Assembly (NCBI GenBank): GCA_036646055.1
Contig: JAVXMY010000001.1
Span: 62,001-126,000 of the forward strand
From: JAVWMQ01 sp036646055
GTDB taxonomy: Bacteria; Bacillota; Clostridia; Peptostreptococcales; Anaerovoracaceae
Direction of reading: 5' to 3'
DNA length: 64,000 bases
This document shows positions 25,988-35,220 of the stretch, piece by piece. The notes under the pieces are model-generated. The model searched no databases and had not been told where the DNA came from. It saw only the letters and a list, made by a program, of their open reading frames with translations. Every line of letters starts with the position of its first letter. The first letter of the stretch is position 1. The position numbers were made by a program, and so were the translations under genes.

Positions 25988-27391
25988 TTGAAATTAATTA
26001 AAAAAAATTCACACCTGTCCAGTTTAGCCATATTGGCTTTCTGGATTTTGATGTGGCAAGTTCTATCAACAATTGTAAATAACCACCTATTTTTACCTAG
26101 CCCTATTGAAGCCGCTAGGTCACTTTGGGTTTTACTCCAGATGAAGGCATATTATTTAGATGTTTCGGCAACATTAATCCGTTGTATTTTGGGAATTTTA
26201 CTTTCCTTTGTAGCTGGAACCATCTTTGCCTTTTTAGGATATAAGTCAAGAACTGTTGAAGCTATTTTAAGTTTACCTGTGAATTTACTTAAGTCAATTC
26301 CTATTATGGCAATTATTATTTATGCTCTTATTCTTTTGACTTCAAATATGGTTCCTGTATTTGTTTGTTTCTTAATGTGTTTTCCTATTGTATATATAAA
26401 TATATTAAGTGGACTAAAAAGTTTGCCCCAAGATATTTTGGAAATGGCTAGTGTATTTAAGGTTACACAAAAGAACATGGTATTTAAGGTTTTATTGCCT
26501 AGCATAATTCCTCAAGTAAAAGCCAGTTTAGATTTGCTGGCCGGATTATCTTGGAAGGCTGTTGTATCTGCAGAGGTTCTTGCAATTCCAACACTTGGAA
26601 TGGGGTTTAACCTTATGGATTCAAAATACTACCTTGAAACTGAAAACTTATTTGCTTGGATATTATCTATTGTATTTTTTTCATACTGCTTTGAAATTGT
26701 ATTAAAAAAATTAACAAACCTTTTATCTCCAAAGGAATATTGTAAATCTAAAATAGATTTATCTAATAATCTTCTTGATTTCTCTAAGCCACAGGGCCAT
26801 GAAATCAAGGTGAATTCTGTTTCTAAGGTATATGGAAATCAAATGGTTTTAGATAATATTTCAATTAATTTTGATAAGCAAGTAAAAACTGCCTTAGTTG
26901 CACCTTCTGGCTTTGGGAAAACCACACTTCTACGATTAATCGCAAACCTAGAAAGCTGCACTAGTGGAGAAATTATCATAAACAAAGAAGATCGCATTAG
27001 CTATCTTTTTCAAGAGGACAGGCTAGTCCCTTGGCTAAATATATACGACAATTTGGCCTTAATTTTAGCTGATAAACTTCCTAAAGAGGAAAGTCAAAAA
27101 CGTATTGAAAAAATCCTAAATATAATGGAACTTTGGAAGGACAAAAACAAACTGCCCGGCCAATTAAGCGGTGGCATGAGACATAGGGTAGCCATTGCTA
27201 GAGCCTTTATATTTCCAGCAGATATACTACTTCTAGACGAACCTTTTAAGGGACTTGATTTGCCATTAATTGATAGGATAATTGATGGTGCCTGGGTTAG
27301 GACAACCAAGGATAAAACAGTTATTTTTTCTACTCATATACCTGAAATATCTAGTAAACTTTCAGACAAAATAATAAACCTGGACATATAA
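25988..27391 (+). CDS. ABC importer: permease and ATP-binding subunits fused in one polypeptide
   Basis: A 467-residue protein beginning at a TTG codon after ATGAGGATTTTTA. Residues about 1-245 are a TauC/SsuC-type permease with about six membrane helices and the EAA-loop-like segment MASVFKVTQKNMVFKVLLPSIIP. Residues about 270-467 are a short ABC ATPase: Walker A APSGFGKTT, signature LSGGMRHRVAIARA, Walker B ILLLDEPFKGLD, switch His in STHIPE. These two parts are normally separate genes. The ATPase is near the minimum length, with no C-terminal extension. No frameshift is needed to read through. Confidence 0.9.
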   Translation: MKLIKKNSHLSSLAILAFWILMWQVLSTIVNNHLFLPSPIEAARSLWVLLQMKAYYLDVSATLIRCILGILLSFVAGTIFAFLGYKSRTVEAILSLPVNLLKSIPIMAIIIYALILLTSNMVPVFVCFLMCFPIVYINILSGLKSLPQDILEMASVFKVTQKNMVFKVLLPSIIPQVKASLDLLAGLSWKAVVSAEVLAIPTLGMGFNLMDSKYYLETENLFAWILSIVFFSYCFEIVLKKLTNLLSPKEYCKSKIDLSNNLLDFSKPQGHEIKVNSVSKVYGNQMVLDNISINFDKQVKTALVAPSGFGKTTLLRLIANLESCTSGEIIINKEDRISYLFQEDRLVPWLNIYDNLALILADKLPKEESQKRIEKILNIMELWKDKNKLPGQLSGGMRHRVAIARAFIFPADILLLDEPFKGLDLPLIDRIIDGAWVRTTKDKTVIFSTHIPEISSKLSDKIINLDI

Positions 27392-27407
27392 AATGCTCAG
27401 GTTTATT
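27373..27407 (+). terminator. Terminator of the ABC importer operon
   Basis: Perfect 10-bp stem AATAAACCTG (27373-27382) and CAGGTTTATT (27398-27407), followed by TTTATAT. It overlaps the stop codon of the fused subunit. Confidence 0.85.
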
Positions 27408-27430
27408 TTTATATATAAGAATACTATTTT

Positions 27431-28855
27431 TTAATCACGTGGTCCAAATTCATTGATTTCACCTTGGCCTAGTCTCTTAAAGTAGCTCTTTGTTTCAGCT
27501 ACAACTACACCACTTAGTGCGAATAATGCAATTAAGTTTGGTATTGCCATTAGCCCATTAACTATATCTGCTAATGTCCAAATTGCGTTTAGTGCTAGGA
27601 ATGGTCCAAGCATTACTGCTGCAAGGAATATGAAGTTATATACTCCATTTAGCTTTGTGCTTTTTACTAGATATTCTAAACATCTAGCTCCATAATAGTT
27701 CCATCCTAAGATTGTTGTATAAGCAAACATTGATAGGCAGATTAGTAAAATTACTGCACCAATCTGTGGGTTCCATGGTAATCCCTGTCCAAAAGCATGA
27801 ATAGTAACATTTACACCTTCAAGTCCAAGTGATGGATCTATTGCTCCTGTAACTACAATTGCTAAACCTGTCATTGTACAAATACAAATTGTATCGATAA
27901 ATGTACCTGTCATTGAAACTAAACCCTGTCTAACACACTCGTTTGTCTTAGCTGCTGCTGCGGCAATTGGAGCACTTCCAAGACCTGCCTCATTAGAGAA
28001 AATTCCTCTTGCAACACCTTTTTGTAAAGCTACTAGCATTGCACCTAAGGCTCCCCCTGCTACTGCTTTTAGTCCAAATGCACTTTGAACAACTGTAACA
28101 AGCGCTGCTGGTACTTCTTTAGCATTAAAGATTAAGATTGCTCCGCAAATAATAATATAAGCGATTGCCATAAATGGTACAACGATTGTTGTAACGGATA
28201 CGATTCTCTTAAGACCACCAATAATTACTAGTCCTACAAATAGTGTAATAATTACTGCTGTAACTAATGTTGCTATTGAATAATCTGCACCAAATAAGCT
28301 GACTGTGTGTATTCCATTTGGGTCAAATACTGTTTTAGCAGCATTTACAATCCCATTTACCTGTGTCATTGTTCCAATACCCATTAGGGCTACAAATACA
28401 CCGAATAATGCGAAACACTTTGCTAGCCATCTCCATTTTGTTCCCATACCATTTTCAATGTATAAGAATGGACCGCCTAAGGCGTGGCCAGTTTCTGGAT
28501 CATATTCACGATACTTAATAGCAAGTAATCCTTCTGCATACTTGGTAGCCATACCAAAACATGCGGCAATGATCATCCAGAATAATGCACCAGGTCCACC
28601 AGCCATAACAGCAGTAGCAACACCAACAATGTTACCTGTACCGATTGTAGCAGATAGAGCTGTACATAATGCTCCGAAGCTAGACACTTCACCTTCTCCA
28701 CCTTCTTCATTTCTCCACATGTACTGTAAAGCTTTGCCAAGCTTTCTAAACTGTAAGAAACCAAGTCTAAAAGAAAGTAAGATTCCAACTCCCATAATTA
28801 GAACTATAGTTGGGATACCCCATACAATATCGTTCACCTTTGTTAAAAATTCCAT
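27431..28855 (-). CDS. Sodium:alanine/glycine symporter (AGCS family)
   Basis: A 474-residue secondary transporter moving alanine or glycine with Na+. The start is the ATG at 28855, preceded by AGAGGAGGAACGAAA; the open frame continues into the riboswitch and is not used. About ten to eleven membrane helices are predicted. Family signatures: ALSATIGTGNIVGVATAV near the N-terminus and GVARGIFSNEAGLGSAPIA in the middle. A glycine riboswitch and terminator in the leader imply control by intracellular glycine. Confidence 0.95.
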   Translation of the reverse strand: MEFLTKVNDIVWGIPTIVLIMGVGILLSFRLGFLQFRKLGKALQYMWRNEEGGEGEVSSFGALCTALSATIGTGNIVGVATAVMAGGPGALFWMIIAACFGMATKYAEGLLAIKYREYDPETGHALGGPFLYIENGMGTKWRWLAKCFALFGVFVALMGIGTMTQVNGIVNAAKTVFDPNGIHTVSLFGADYSIATLVTAVIITLFVGLVIIGGLKRIVSVTTIVVPFMAIAYIIICGAILIFNAKEVPAALVTVVQSAFGLKAVAGGALGAMLVALQKGVARGIFSNEAGLGSAPIAAAAAKTNECVRQGLVSMTGTFIDTICICTMTGLAIVVTGAIDPSLGLEGVNVTIHAFGQGLPWNPQIGAVILLICLSMFAYTTILGWNYYGARCLEYLVKSTKLNGVYNFIFLAAVMLGPFLALNAIWTLADIVNGLMAIPNLIALFALSGVVVAETKSYFKRLGQGEINEFGPRD

Positions 28856-28880
28856 TTTCGTTCCTCCTCTGAATTTTAAA

Positions 28881-28908
28881 TAAAATAAAAAGCCGGTATA
28901 ATACCGAC
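28881..28908 (-). terminator. Expression-platform terminator of the glycine riboswitch
   Basis: GTCGGTA and TACCGGC (with one G-U pair) close a 3-nt loop, followed on the minus strand by TTTTTATTTTATTT. It lies between aptamer and symporter start. Confidence 0.85.
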
Positions 28909-28932
28909 TCCAGAGCAAGGCCAAATCATATT

Positions 28933-29032
28933 TCTATGCTCTGTCCTGTTGCCTGAGAGATTAACAATTGACTTGTTGGCTGTCAACTGCCGTACACCTT
29001 CGGCGTCCATTTAAGGACTCTCCAGATCATAG
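28933..29032 (-). promoter_or_regulatory. Glycine riboswitch (single aptamer)
   Basis: The minus strand shows the hallmark core: TCTGGAGAGTCC, CGCCGAAGGTGTACGGCA and TCTCTCAGGCAACAGGACAG. P1 is closed by CTATG and CATAG. Only one complete aptamer is visible. The segment after it contains AGAGC...GCTCT, which could form a partial 'ghost' helix or compete with P1. It precedes a terminator and the AGCS symporter, a common arrangement in which glycine switches transport off. Confidence 0.95.
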
Positions 29033-29085
29033 TATATCCAGCACCTCTAAAATTTAATTTAACTGTGCCTTAAAACTACCTTTCT

Positions 29086-29114
29086 AACATAACATATATT
29101 TTTTTCTAATTCAA
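29086..29114 (-). promoter_or_regulatory. Promoter of the glycine riboswitch-symporter transcript
   Basis: TTGAAT (29114-29109), a 17-nt spacer and TATGTT (29091-29086) on the minus strand, about 50 nt ahead of the aptamer. Confidence 0.6.
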
Positions 29115-29147
29115 GAACTTTTTTTATTTTTTTGTTCAATTCAAACA

Positions 29148-29180
29148 AAACCCCTAGTTTCCATTGAAAACTAAGGGTTT
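29148..29180 (-). terminator. Probable terminator of the HAD phosphatase-cupin operon
   Basis: AAACCC-TAGTTT and AAACTA-GGGTTT form an imperfect stem around CCATTG, with TTTTGTTTG following on the minus strand, just past the gene ending at 29185. Confidence 0.65.
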
Positions 29181-29184
29181 ATAT

Positions 29185-30006
29185 TTATTTAATCATATTT
29201 TCCACAGCAGAAATCTTATCAATTATCTTTTTTATTCTCAAATCCAACAAACTTCCTTCTGTATAATCTGCCGGTTCAACAAAGTTAACTCTATCATTAA
29301 TTAATAGTTCTTTAACCTTATCTTCTGACTTATTTGGATCATATACACCAATAGATTGTCCACCATATGACTTAACAAGTTTCATACATGGAACATCTGT
29401 TATTCCATCGCCTAAATAAACCATATTTCTAAATGGAATAGGTCTTTCATCCTCTGGAGTATATTGATTTAATTCCTCACCACTTTTGCTATTTACGTCA
29501 AGAACACCTTTATTAATTCTAAATAAAAACTGTGTTTTCGCTGTATAGTTAACTGCAAATTTAGGCCAAACAGCAACATCATTGTGATCATACATAAATT
29601 CACAAGCATATATTTTTTTGAATTTATCCGCAATAATTGTCCCCTCTATTATTTCCTTAATTCCTGAAGAAACAATGTAGTGCTCAATTACAACATCTTT
29701 ATCCTTACCATACTTAGTAATTCTATCAAACCATTGAGCTACACCATTGAAGTACTCAATATCCTTACCAAGTTTCTTAAAGTCTTCTTTTCTAACAGAC
29801 TGACAGTTAATATTTGCTTCCCTTAGCATTGTGTACATATATGCAAGGATACTATCCATTTCCTGATCATCAGTTAATTTTGTTACCTTATCCCAAAACT
29901 CCTTTGGACTCATATCTATATTAGGAATAAATCCATATTCCTGCATATCCTTGGTACATAAGGTTTTATCAAAGTCATACATAATTGCAATTACAGGTTT
30001 TTTCAT
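29185..30006 (-). CDS. HAD-family phosphatase (phosphoserine phosphatase-like)
   Basis: A 273-residue HAD hydrolase. Motif I is MYDFDKTLCTKDMQEYG at the N-terminus. Motif II is probably HYIVSSGIKEII, and motif IV is VYLGDGITDVPCMKLV. A large helical cap lies between motifs I and II. The DFDKTL form is shared with PSP-like phosphatases, but the length and cap are larger than SerB, so the substrate is open. It follows the cupin gene by 9 nt, suggesting one operon. Confidence 0.8.
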   Translation of the reverse strand: MKKPVIAIMYDFDKTLCTKDMQEYGFIPNIDMSPKEFWDKVTKLTDDQEMDSILAYMYTMLREANINCQSVRKEDFKKLGKDIEYFNGVAQWFDRITKYGKDKDVVIEHYIVSSGIKEIIEGTIIADKFKKIYACEFMYDHNDVAVWPKFAVNYTAKTQFLFRINKGVLDVNSKSGEELNQYTPEDERPIPFRNMVYLGDGITDVPCMKLVKSYGGQSIGVYDPNKSEDKVKELLINDRVNFVEPADYTEGSLLDLRIKKIIDKISAVENMIK

Positions 30007-30015
30007 TCTTCTCTC

Positions 30016-30354
30016 CTACTTTGTGTGTTCTGGAACAATTGCAAAGTACAGTAGATCATCGTTACTATCATTAATCAAACTATGCTGGCAACCTTTTGGG
30101 CAGTAATGACAACTCCCTGTTTTGACAGCTTCATATTCGCCTTCAAATAGTACCTTACCTTTACCTTCTAAAATATAGATAACTTCACTATTGGTTTCAT
30201 GTCTATGTAATCCAATAGTAGCTCCAGAAACTAATTTGCCCTTCATAATCTTATTGTTTTCATCTTCATAAAGTGCAGCCATTACATACTTCTCGCCACC
30301 TTTGAAAGCCTCTATTTTCTTTTCGCCAATTCCTTTAAAATCTATAATCATCAA
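30016..30354 (-). CDS. Small cupin-domain protein
   Basis: A 112-residue single-cupin protein. Motif 1 is GLHRHETNSEVIYILEGKG (two His and a Glu as metal ligands). Motif 2 is probably HYCPKGCQHSLIND. This beta-barrel fold binds small molecules or metals; the role is unknown. It is the first gene of a probable two-gene unit with the HAD phosphatase. Confidence 0.85.
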   Translation of the reverse strand: MMIIDFKGIGEKKIEAFKGGEKYVMAALYEDENNKIMKGKLVSGATIGLHRHETNSEVIYILEGKGKVLFEGEYEAVKTGSCHYCPKGCQHSLINDSNDDLLYFAIVPEHTK

Positions 30355-30440
30355 ATTACCTCCATCTATAAATTCGGTCTATTCTCCCACCTAATAGGAC
30401 TGGGAATTTTACTAATATTCGTCTAACCATTATATCAGTT

Positions 30441-33221
30441 TTATGACTCAATGGCAATTTTACTGCCATCACTAATAGTCTTAGTAATAATTATTTTTTT
30501 GTCTATACGTTCCTTTAATTCTGATACGTGAGAAATAATACCAACCATTCTATTTCCTACAGTAAGACTTCCTAGGACATTAATTGCTTCATTTAAGGAA
30601 TCGTCATCAAGAGAACCAAAACCTTCATCAACAAATAAAGATTCAATTTGAATTCCTCCGGCAGATCTTTCTATTACATCTGACATACCAAGAGCCAAGG
30701 CTAGTGATGCCATAAATGATTCACCACCAGATAGAGTTTTTATGCTACGATTAGAGCCATTATAGTGGTCAATTACTTCAAGTTCTAACCCGGTTTGAGT
30801 TTGTCTACCTGCCCCATCCTTCTTCCTTCTCATTTCATATTGACCGTCTGTCATCTTAAGTAATCTTGGATTTGCTTGATTAATAACTCTATCAAAATAT
30901 GTCATTTGAATATAAGTTTCTAGCATGATTTTTTCCTTACCTGCTAACTGACCGTTCATAGTTCCAGCTAATGAATCTAGGCTTTTCATTTCCTCTTCAA
31001 TCTTAGATATCTTATTGCCATTATTCTTAATAGCTTCTCTGTATTTATCATTAAGCTGTCTTCTTGCATCAGTATCATTAAACCCTTCCGATATGGTTTT
31101 TTTGTACCCTAATAAGTCCTGTCTCTTGTTTTCAAGACTGGTCATATCTAGTAAGGTAACACCCTCTAACTGCTTCTCAATTGTATCTAAAGCTGCCTGA
31201 TTATCCGTAACTAATTTTTTACCTTCCTCGTAGGCCTTTTCCATACTACTAATCCAAGAGTTTAATTTGCTCTTAGATTCCTTAAGGTCTCTTACTTGCT
31301 TTTGTGCTTCTTCTAAGTTGGTATTTTTTAGACCTTTGGCCATATCCTCAGCCTTAGCCTTTTCCGACTTGATTTCTCCCTTAAGTTCTGAAATCAGCTT
31401 ACCTAATTTATCATTACTCAATTCAAGGTTCTTAGCCCTGGTACGAATAATTTCTACATTTTGTTCCAAAGACTTCCTATGATTAATTTCCATATCCTTA
31501 TTATTTATCTCTTGGTTAATAACATTAACTTTATCTTTTAAATCTTCAAGGTCTTTCATTAACATATCTTTTATTTCACTAGGAGTTCCTTGTTCAATAG
31601 AATAATTAACTGTTTTTAACTTTGAAACAGCTACTTTCTTAAGGGTTTCCTTCTGGGTAGTAAGTTCCCCCACTCTTTTACTTTTCGATTCTACAATTTG
31701 CCTTTCAGCCTCAACTTTGTTTTTTAATTCCATAAGTTCAGACCTTGCAAGTGCACCCTCTGAAATTTGGGCAATATTAGGATGGTCAATTGAACCACAA
31801 ACCGGACAAGGATTACCAGGAGTTAACTCAGAACCTAAAATCCCTGCCTGTTCATTTAAGAACATCTGATACTGTTTTTCATACGTATCCTTGATTATTT
31901 CAAATTCCTTATTACATTTTAAAAACTCTTCTTTAGCTCCAATCTCTTGTTGGCTAATACTTAAAAATTTACTAAGATAATCTATAATTTCTCTTACAAT
32001 ATCTCTAGAATTATTTAATCCTATTACCTTACCATTTAACTCTTCCTTAGCTATTTCCGCCCCTTGGAGCTTAGCAATTTCTTCTTCACTTTTAGTTATT
32101 TCATGGTTTATATCGTCTAAGGACTTACTATTGCTATTTGCCTCTTCTTCGTATTTCTTTAAATCTTTAGACTGACTATTAATTTTAGTTTTCAAATTAT
32201 TTAACTTGGTTAATTCTGTAACTTCATTTTCACCTAAAACAATGTCTGTATTAATTTTCTCAACTTCAGACTTCTTTTGGCTAATGGTCAATAATCTTTC
32301 TTCTAGCTTAGCTAACTGTGGCTTATTATCCAAAAGCCATTTAGAAATTCTATTCTTTTCTAAATTTAGTTTATCTAAATTAGATTGTCTTCCTATATCT
32401 TCATTTAATCTTTCTAGATTCTTGTCAATTTCATTAAGTTGTTCCCTATATTCCTTAACCTTATCTTCATCTGTTTTAACAACCTCATCTATAACATTGA
32501 TAATATCAACTACACTGGCAAATCCATTTTCTCTAATATTTTTTAAAATACTAAAACAAGAGCTGTCTTCTGTACATCTAATTCTTTCAACATCCTTGTC
32601 AATAATATTTTTTATGTCCCTATATTCTTTAGTAAGCCTGTTACTTGCCCCATTAAGCCTTTCCTGAAAAATCATAAATGGCTGAGTATTGAATATTTCT
32701 CTAAATATTTTCTGCCTTTCATTAGTAGTTGCAAGTAGCAACTTCAAAAAATCTCCTTGAGCTATCATAGCAACTTGTGAAAACTGGCTAAAGTCAAGAC
32801 CTATTATGTCTTCAATTGCAGAGGTAACATCCTTAACCCCAGAAATTGGCGGTCTACTATCCCTAAATTCCAAAGTCGCCCTAGCAGATTCTTTGGTCAT
32901 CCCCTCGCCTCTAGCCTTAGGCCTTTCATATTCAGGGTTTCTTCTCACATTATATTGAACCCCTTTGTACATAAACTCAAGTTCAACAAAAGTTTCCGTA
33001 GCAAGATTAGCATACTTACTACGCATCATATTAGCCTCTCTATTCCCTCCACTAGTCTGCCCATAAAGAGCAAAACAAATAGCATCAAAAATAGTAGTCT
33101 TCCCTGCACCAGTATCACCAGTAATCAAATATAAACCTGACTCCCCTAACTTAGTTAAGTCAATTTCCGTTTTATCTGCATAAGGTCCAAATGCCGATAT
33201 AGTTAGTTCCAAAGGTTTCAT
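30441..33221 (-). CDS. sbcC: Exonuclease SbcCD, subunit SbcC (SMC-like ATPase)
   Basis: A 926-residue Rad50-like ATPase that, with SbcD, cleaves DNA hairpins and processes ends. The start at ATG 33221 is preceded by TTGGAGATAATT; the longer open frame begins at a non-preferred TTG. Walker A is GDTGAGKTTIFDAICFAL near the N-terminus. Two long coiled coils flank the zinc hook (CPVC within GNPCPVCGSIDHP, near residue 490). The C-terminal lobe shows the signature LSGGESFMASLALALGMSD and Walker B SLFVDEGFGSLD. It follows sbcD by 2 nt. Confidence 0.96.
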   Translation of the reverse strand: MKPLELTISAFGPYADKTEIDLTKLGESGLYLITGDTGAGKTTIFDAICFALYGQTSGGNREANMMRSKYANLATETFVELEFMYKGVQYNVRRNPEYERPKARGEGMTKESARATLEFRDSRPPISGVKDVTSAIEDIIGLDFSQFSQVAMIAQGDFLKLLLATTNERQKIFREIFNTQPFMIFQERLNGASNRLTKEYRDIKNIIDKDVERIRCTEDSSCFSILKNIRENGFASVVDIINVIDEVVKTDEDKVKEYREQLNEIDKNLERLNEDIGRQSNLDKLNLEKNRISKWLLDNKPQLAKLEERLLTISQKKSEVEKINTDIVLGENEVTELTKLNNLKTKINSQSKDLKKYEEEANSNSKSLDDINHEITKSEEEIAKLQGAEIAKEELNGKVIGLNNSRDIVREIIDYLSKFLSISQQEIGAKEEFLKCNKEFEIIKDTYEKQYQMFLNEQAGILGSELTPGNPCPVCGSIDHPNIAQISEGALARSELMELKNKVEAERQIVESKSKRVGELTTQKETLKKVAVSKLKTVNYSIEQGTPSEIKDMLMKDLEDLKDKVNVINQEINNKDMEINHRKSLEQNVEIIRTRAKNLELSNDKLGKLISELKGEIKSEKAKAEDMAKGLKNTNLEEAQKQVRDLKESKSKLNSWISSMEKAYEEGKKLVTDNQAALDTIEKQLEGVTLLDMTSLENKRQDLLGYKKTISEGFNDTDARRQLNDKYREAIKNNGNKISKIEEEMKSLDSLAGTMNGQLAGKEKIMLETYIQMTYFDRVINQANPRLLKMTDGQYEMRRKKDGAGRQTQTGLELEVIDHYNGSNRSIKTLSGGESFMASLALALGMSDVIERSAGGIQIESLFVDEGFGSLDDDSLNEAINVLGSLTVGNRMVGIISHVSELKERIDKKIIITKTISDGSKIAIES

Positions 33222-33223
33222 AA

Positions 33224-34351
33224 TTATCTCCAAATCTCTTCTATTAAAGTATTACAAATCTCAGACTGCTTCTCCGTCATCTCCTGATTATTTCTAATCT
33301 CATAAAACTTAGAAATCAAATTGTAAGGTGTCTCTTGTTCAATTTCTTCAAAAGCTTTAACCTCTGCAGACTTCTTAGTTCTAGTATTATCAAACTCCAA
33401 AGTCATAATGTTAGGATAAACACTTCTAAGCTTACTTAGAACCTCATGTATAGGCTCCTCATCAGTCAAAACCACCTTAATATAATCATCCACGTTACTG
33501 TCCTTATAAAAATCAAAGGCCATAACTTGGTCATAAGTTCCCCTAATTACCCTCATATCCCTAAGGGGTTTAAGAGGTGCCAAAGTAACCCTCACATCAC
33601 CACTATCTGAAACCTCAATTAAAGGAACAGACTTATTATGATTAACCTCGGAAAATGAATACTTAAGAGGTGAACCTGCATATCTAACTGTATCACGCCC
33701 AAGTTTTTGAGGACCATGTAAATGCCCCAAGGCCACATAGTCAAAATCATTAAAATTCTCAAGGCTAATACTATCTACCCCGCCAATTGCAATCTCCTCA
33801 GATTCACAGCGAGCAGCTCCTGCAACAAACTGATGAGCCAAAATAATATTCACTTTATTCTTATCAACATCCAAACTATCCATTACAACCTTAATAGCAG
33901 TATCATAAGTAACCACCTCTTGGTTTTCAAAATACTTCCTCACTGAAATCGGTTTAATATATGGCATCATAAACACCTGAACATTGCCACCGCTAGCCTT
34001 AGAAATCACCGACTTAATCTCTCCATCAAAGGCCTCAGAAACATAAATACCCTCTTCAGCCAAAAGTCTGTTTCCAAAAGCAAGCCTCTCTGCAGAATCA
34101 TGATTACCACTAATCATATAAACCTCAAGTTTACGCCTATATAACTCTGTCAAAAACCAGTCAAAAACCTTAACTGCCTCAACGGCGGGAACCGTCTTAT
34201 CGTAAACATCTCCTGCAATTAAAGCAGCATTCACATTTTCCTCATCTATAGTAGCCAAAATCTCCTCAAGAATAAACTTCTGATCCTCAAGCATATTAAA
34301 TTCGTTAACGCGCTTACCAATATGTAAATCGCTAAGATGGATAAATTTCAT
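33224..34351 (-). CDS. sbcD: Exonuclease SbcCD, subunit SbcD (Mre11-like nuclease)
   Basis: A 375-residue metallophosphoesterase nuclease. Metal ligands appear as D8 and H10 (HLSDLHIGKR), then IAGDVYD, SGNHDS and LAHQF with GHLHGPQ. The C-terminal part is the capping and SbcC-binding domain. It sits directly upstream of sbcC, the usual order, after a GGAGGAGGACGAT ribosome binding site. Confidence 0.96.
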   Translation of the reverse strand: MKFIHLSDLHIGKRVNEFNMLEDQKFILEEILATIDEENVNAALIAGDVYDKTVPAVEAVKVFDWFLTELYRRKLEVYMISGNHDSAERLAFGNRLLAEEGIYVSEAFDGEIKSVISKASGGNVQVFMMPYIKPISVRKYFENQEVVTYDTAIKVVMDSLDVDKNKVNIILAHQFVAGAARCESEEIAIGGVDSISLENFNDFDYVALGHLHGPQKLGRDTVRYAGSPLKYSFSEVNHNKSVPLIEVSDSGDVRVTLAPLKPLRDMRVIRGTYDQVMAFDFYKDSNVDDYIKVVLTDEEPIHEVLSKLRSVYPNIMTLEFDNTRTKKSAEVKAFEEIEQETPYNLISKFYEIRNNQEMTEKQSEICNTLIEEIWR

Positions 34352-34473
34352 ATCGTCCTCCTCCTGGATTTTTTCTTACATATATTATAATACAAGGGAG
34401 CCAAGAAGTAAAGAACACTTGTTCATTAACTTTTTTCAAAAAAACCGCTCATCCCATTTTTTTCCCAATAAAA

Positions 34474-34496
34474 AAACTGGAGAACATCTCCAGTTT
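34474..34496 (-). terminator. Terminator of the reverse rubrerythrin gene
   Basis: Perfect stem AAACTGGAGA and TCTCCAGTTT with a 3-nt loop, followed on the minus strand by TTTATTGGG. Confidence 0.85.
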
Positions 34497-34506
34497 AGTT
34501 TTTCGT

Positions 34507-35046
34507 TTATCCAAAGTATCTCTTTAATAGACCTTCAAAAGCTTTACCATGTCTAGCTTCGTCTTTAGCCATTTCATGAACTGTATCGTGAATAGCATCT
34601 AGATTTAATTTCTTAGCTAATGTAGCTAACTCTTTCTTACCAGCACACGCTCCACATTCAGCGTCAACTCTCATTTCTAAGTTTTTCTTAGTTGAATCTG
34701 TTAGAACTTCTCCTAGCAACTCTGCAAACTTAGCAGCATGTTCAGCTTCTTCCCATGCAGCCTTTTCCCAGTATAGTCCAATTTCAGGATATCCTTCTCT
34801 ATGAGCTACTCTAGACATAGCAAGGTACATTCCCACTTCAGAACATTCTCCATTGAAGTTATCTCTTAGTCCCTGGATAATTTCAGAATCAACATCTTTA
34901 ACAACGCCAACAACGTGTTCGTCAGCCCATTCCATATTTCCGTCAACCTTCTTGAATTTTTCCGCTGGAACCTTACACTGAGGACAGGCCTCTGGTGGTG
35001 TGTCGCCTTCGTGTGTATATCCGCATACTGTACATGTCCATTTCAT
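34507..35046 (-). CDS. Reverse rubrerythrin (NADH peroxidase component)
   Basis: A 179-residue protein with the domain order of clostridial revRbr: rubredoxin first (iron ligands C5, C8, C21, C24), then a ferritin-like diiron domain (about 45-179) with ECSEVGMYLAMSRVAHREGY, WEEAEHAAKFAELL and DEARHGKAFEGLL. In Clostridium acetobutylicum such proteins reduce H2O2, and O2 indirectly, with electrons from NAD(P)H via rubredoxin reductase. It is monocistronic with a strong ribosome binding site and terminator, typical of an abundant stress protein. Confidence 0.93.
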   Translation of the reverse strand: MKWTCTVCGYTHEGDTPPEACPQCKVPAEKFKKVDGNMEWADEHVVGVVKDVDSEIIQGLRDNFNGECSEVGMYLAMSRVAHREGYPEIGLYWEKAAWEEAEHAAKFAELLGEVLTDSTKKNLEMRVDAECGACAGKKELATLAKKLNLDAIHDTVHEMAKDEARHGKAFEGLLKRYFG

Positions 35047-35173
35047 AATTAATTACCTCCTAATGTGTTAATTTTAATTTCTAGTTTTATATCTTTTTTA
35101 TAGATAACTAATTATACCATTATATCTCTTTAATTAAACACATATAATTCAATATTTTTTTTGAGCAATGAAA

Positions 35174-35203
35174 AAGCCGGATATAACTACTTAAATCCGA
35201 CTT
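35174..35203 (-). terminator. Terminator of the exported protein gene
   Basis: AAGCCGGAT (35174-35182) and ATCCGACTT (35195-35203) form a 9-bp stem with one mismatch, followed on the minus strand by TTCATTGC with a short T run. Confidence 0.7.
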
Positions 35204-35220
35204 AATCATAATCTTAAACA

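Noticed and set aside
28305..28883. Plus-strand ORF of 192 residues opposite the AGCS symporter
   Set aside because: Antisense shadow of a conserved membrane protein gene; composition is Pro/Pro-Ile rich as expected from reversed hydrophobic codons.
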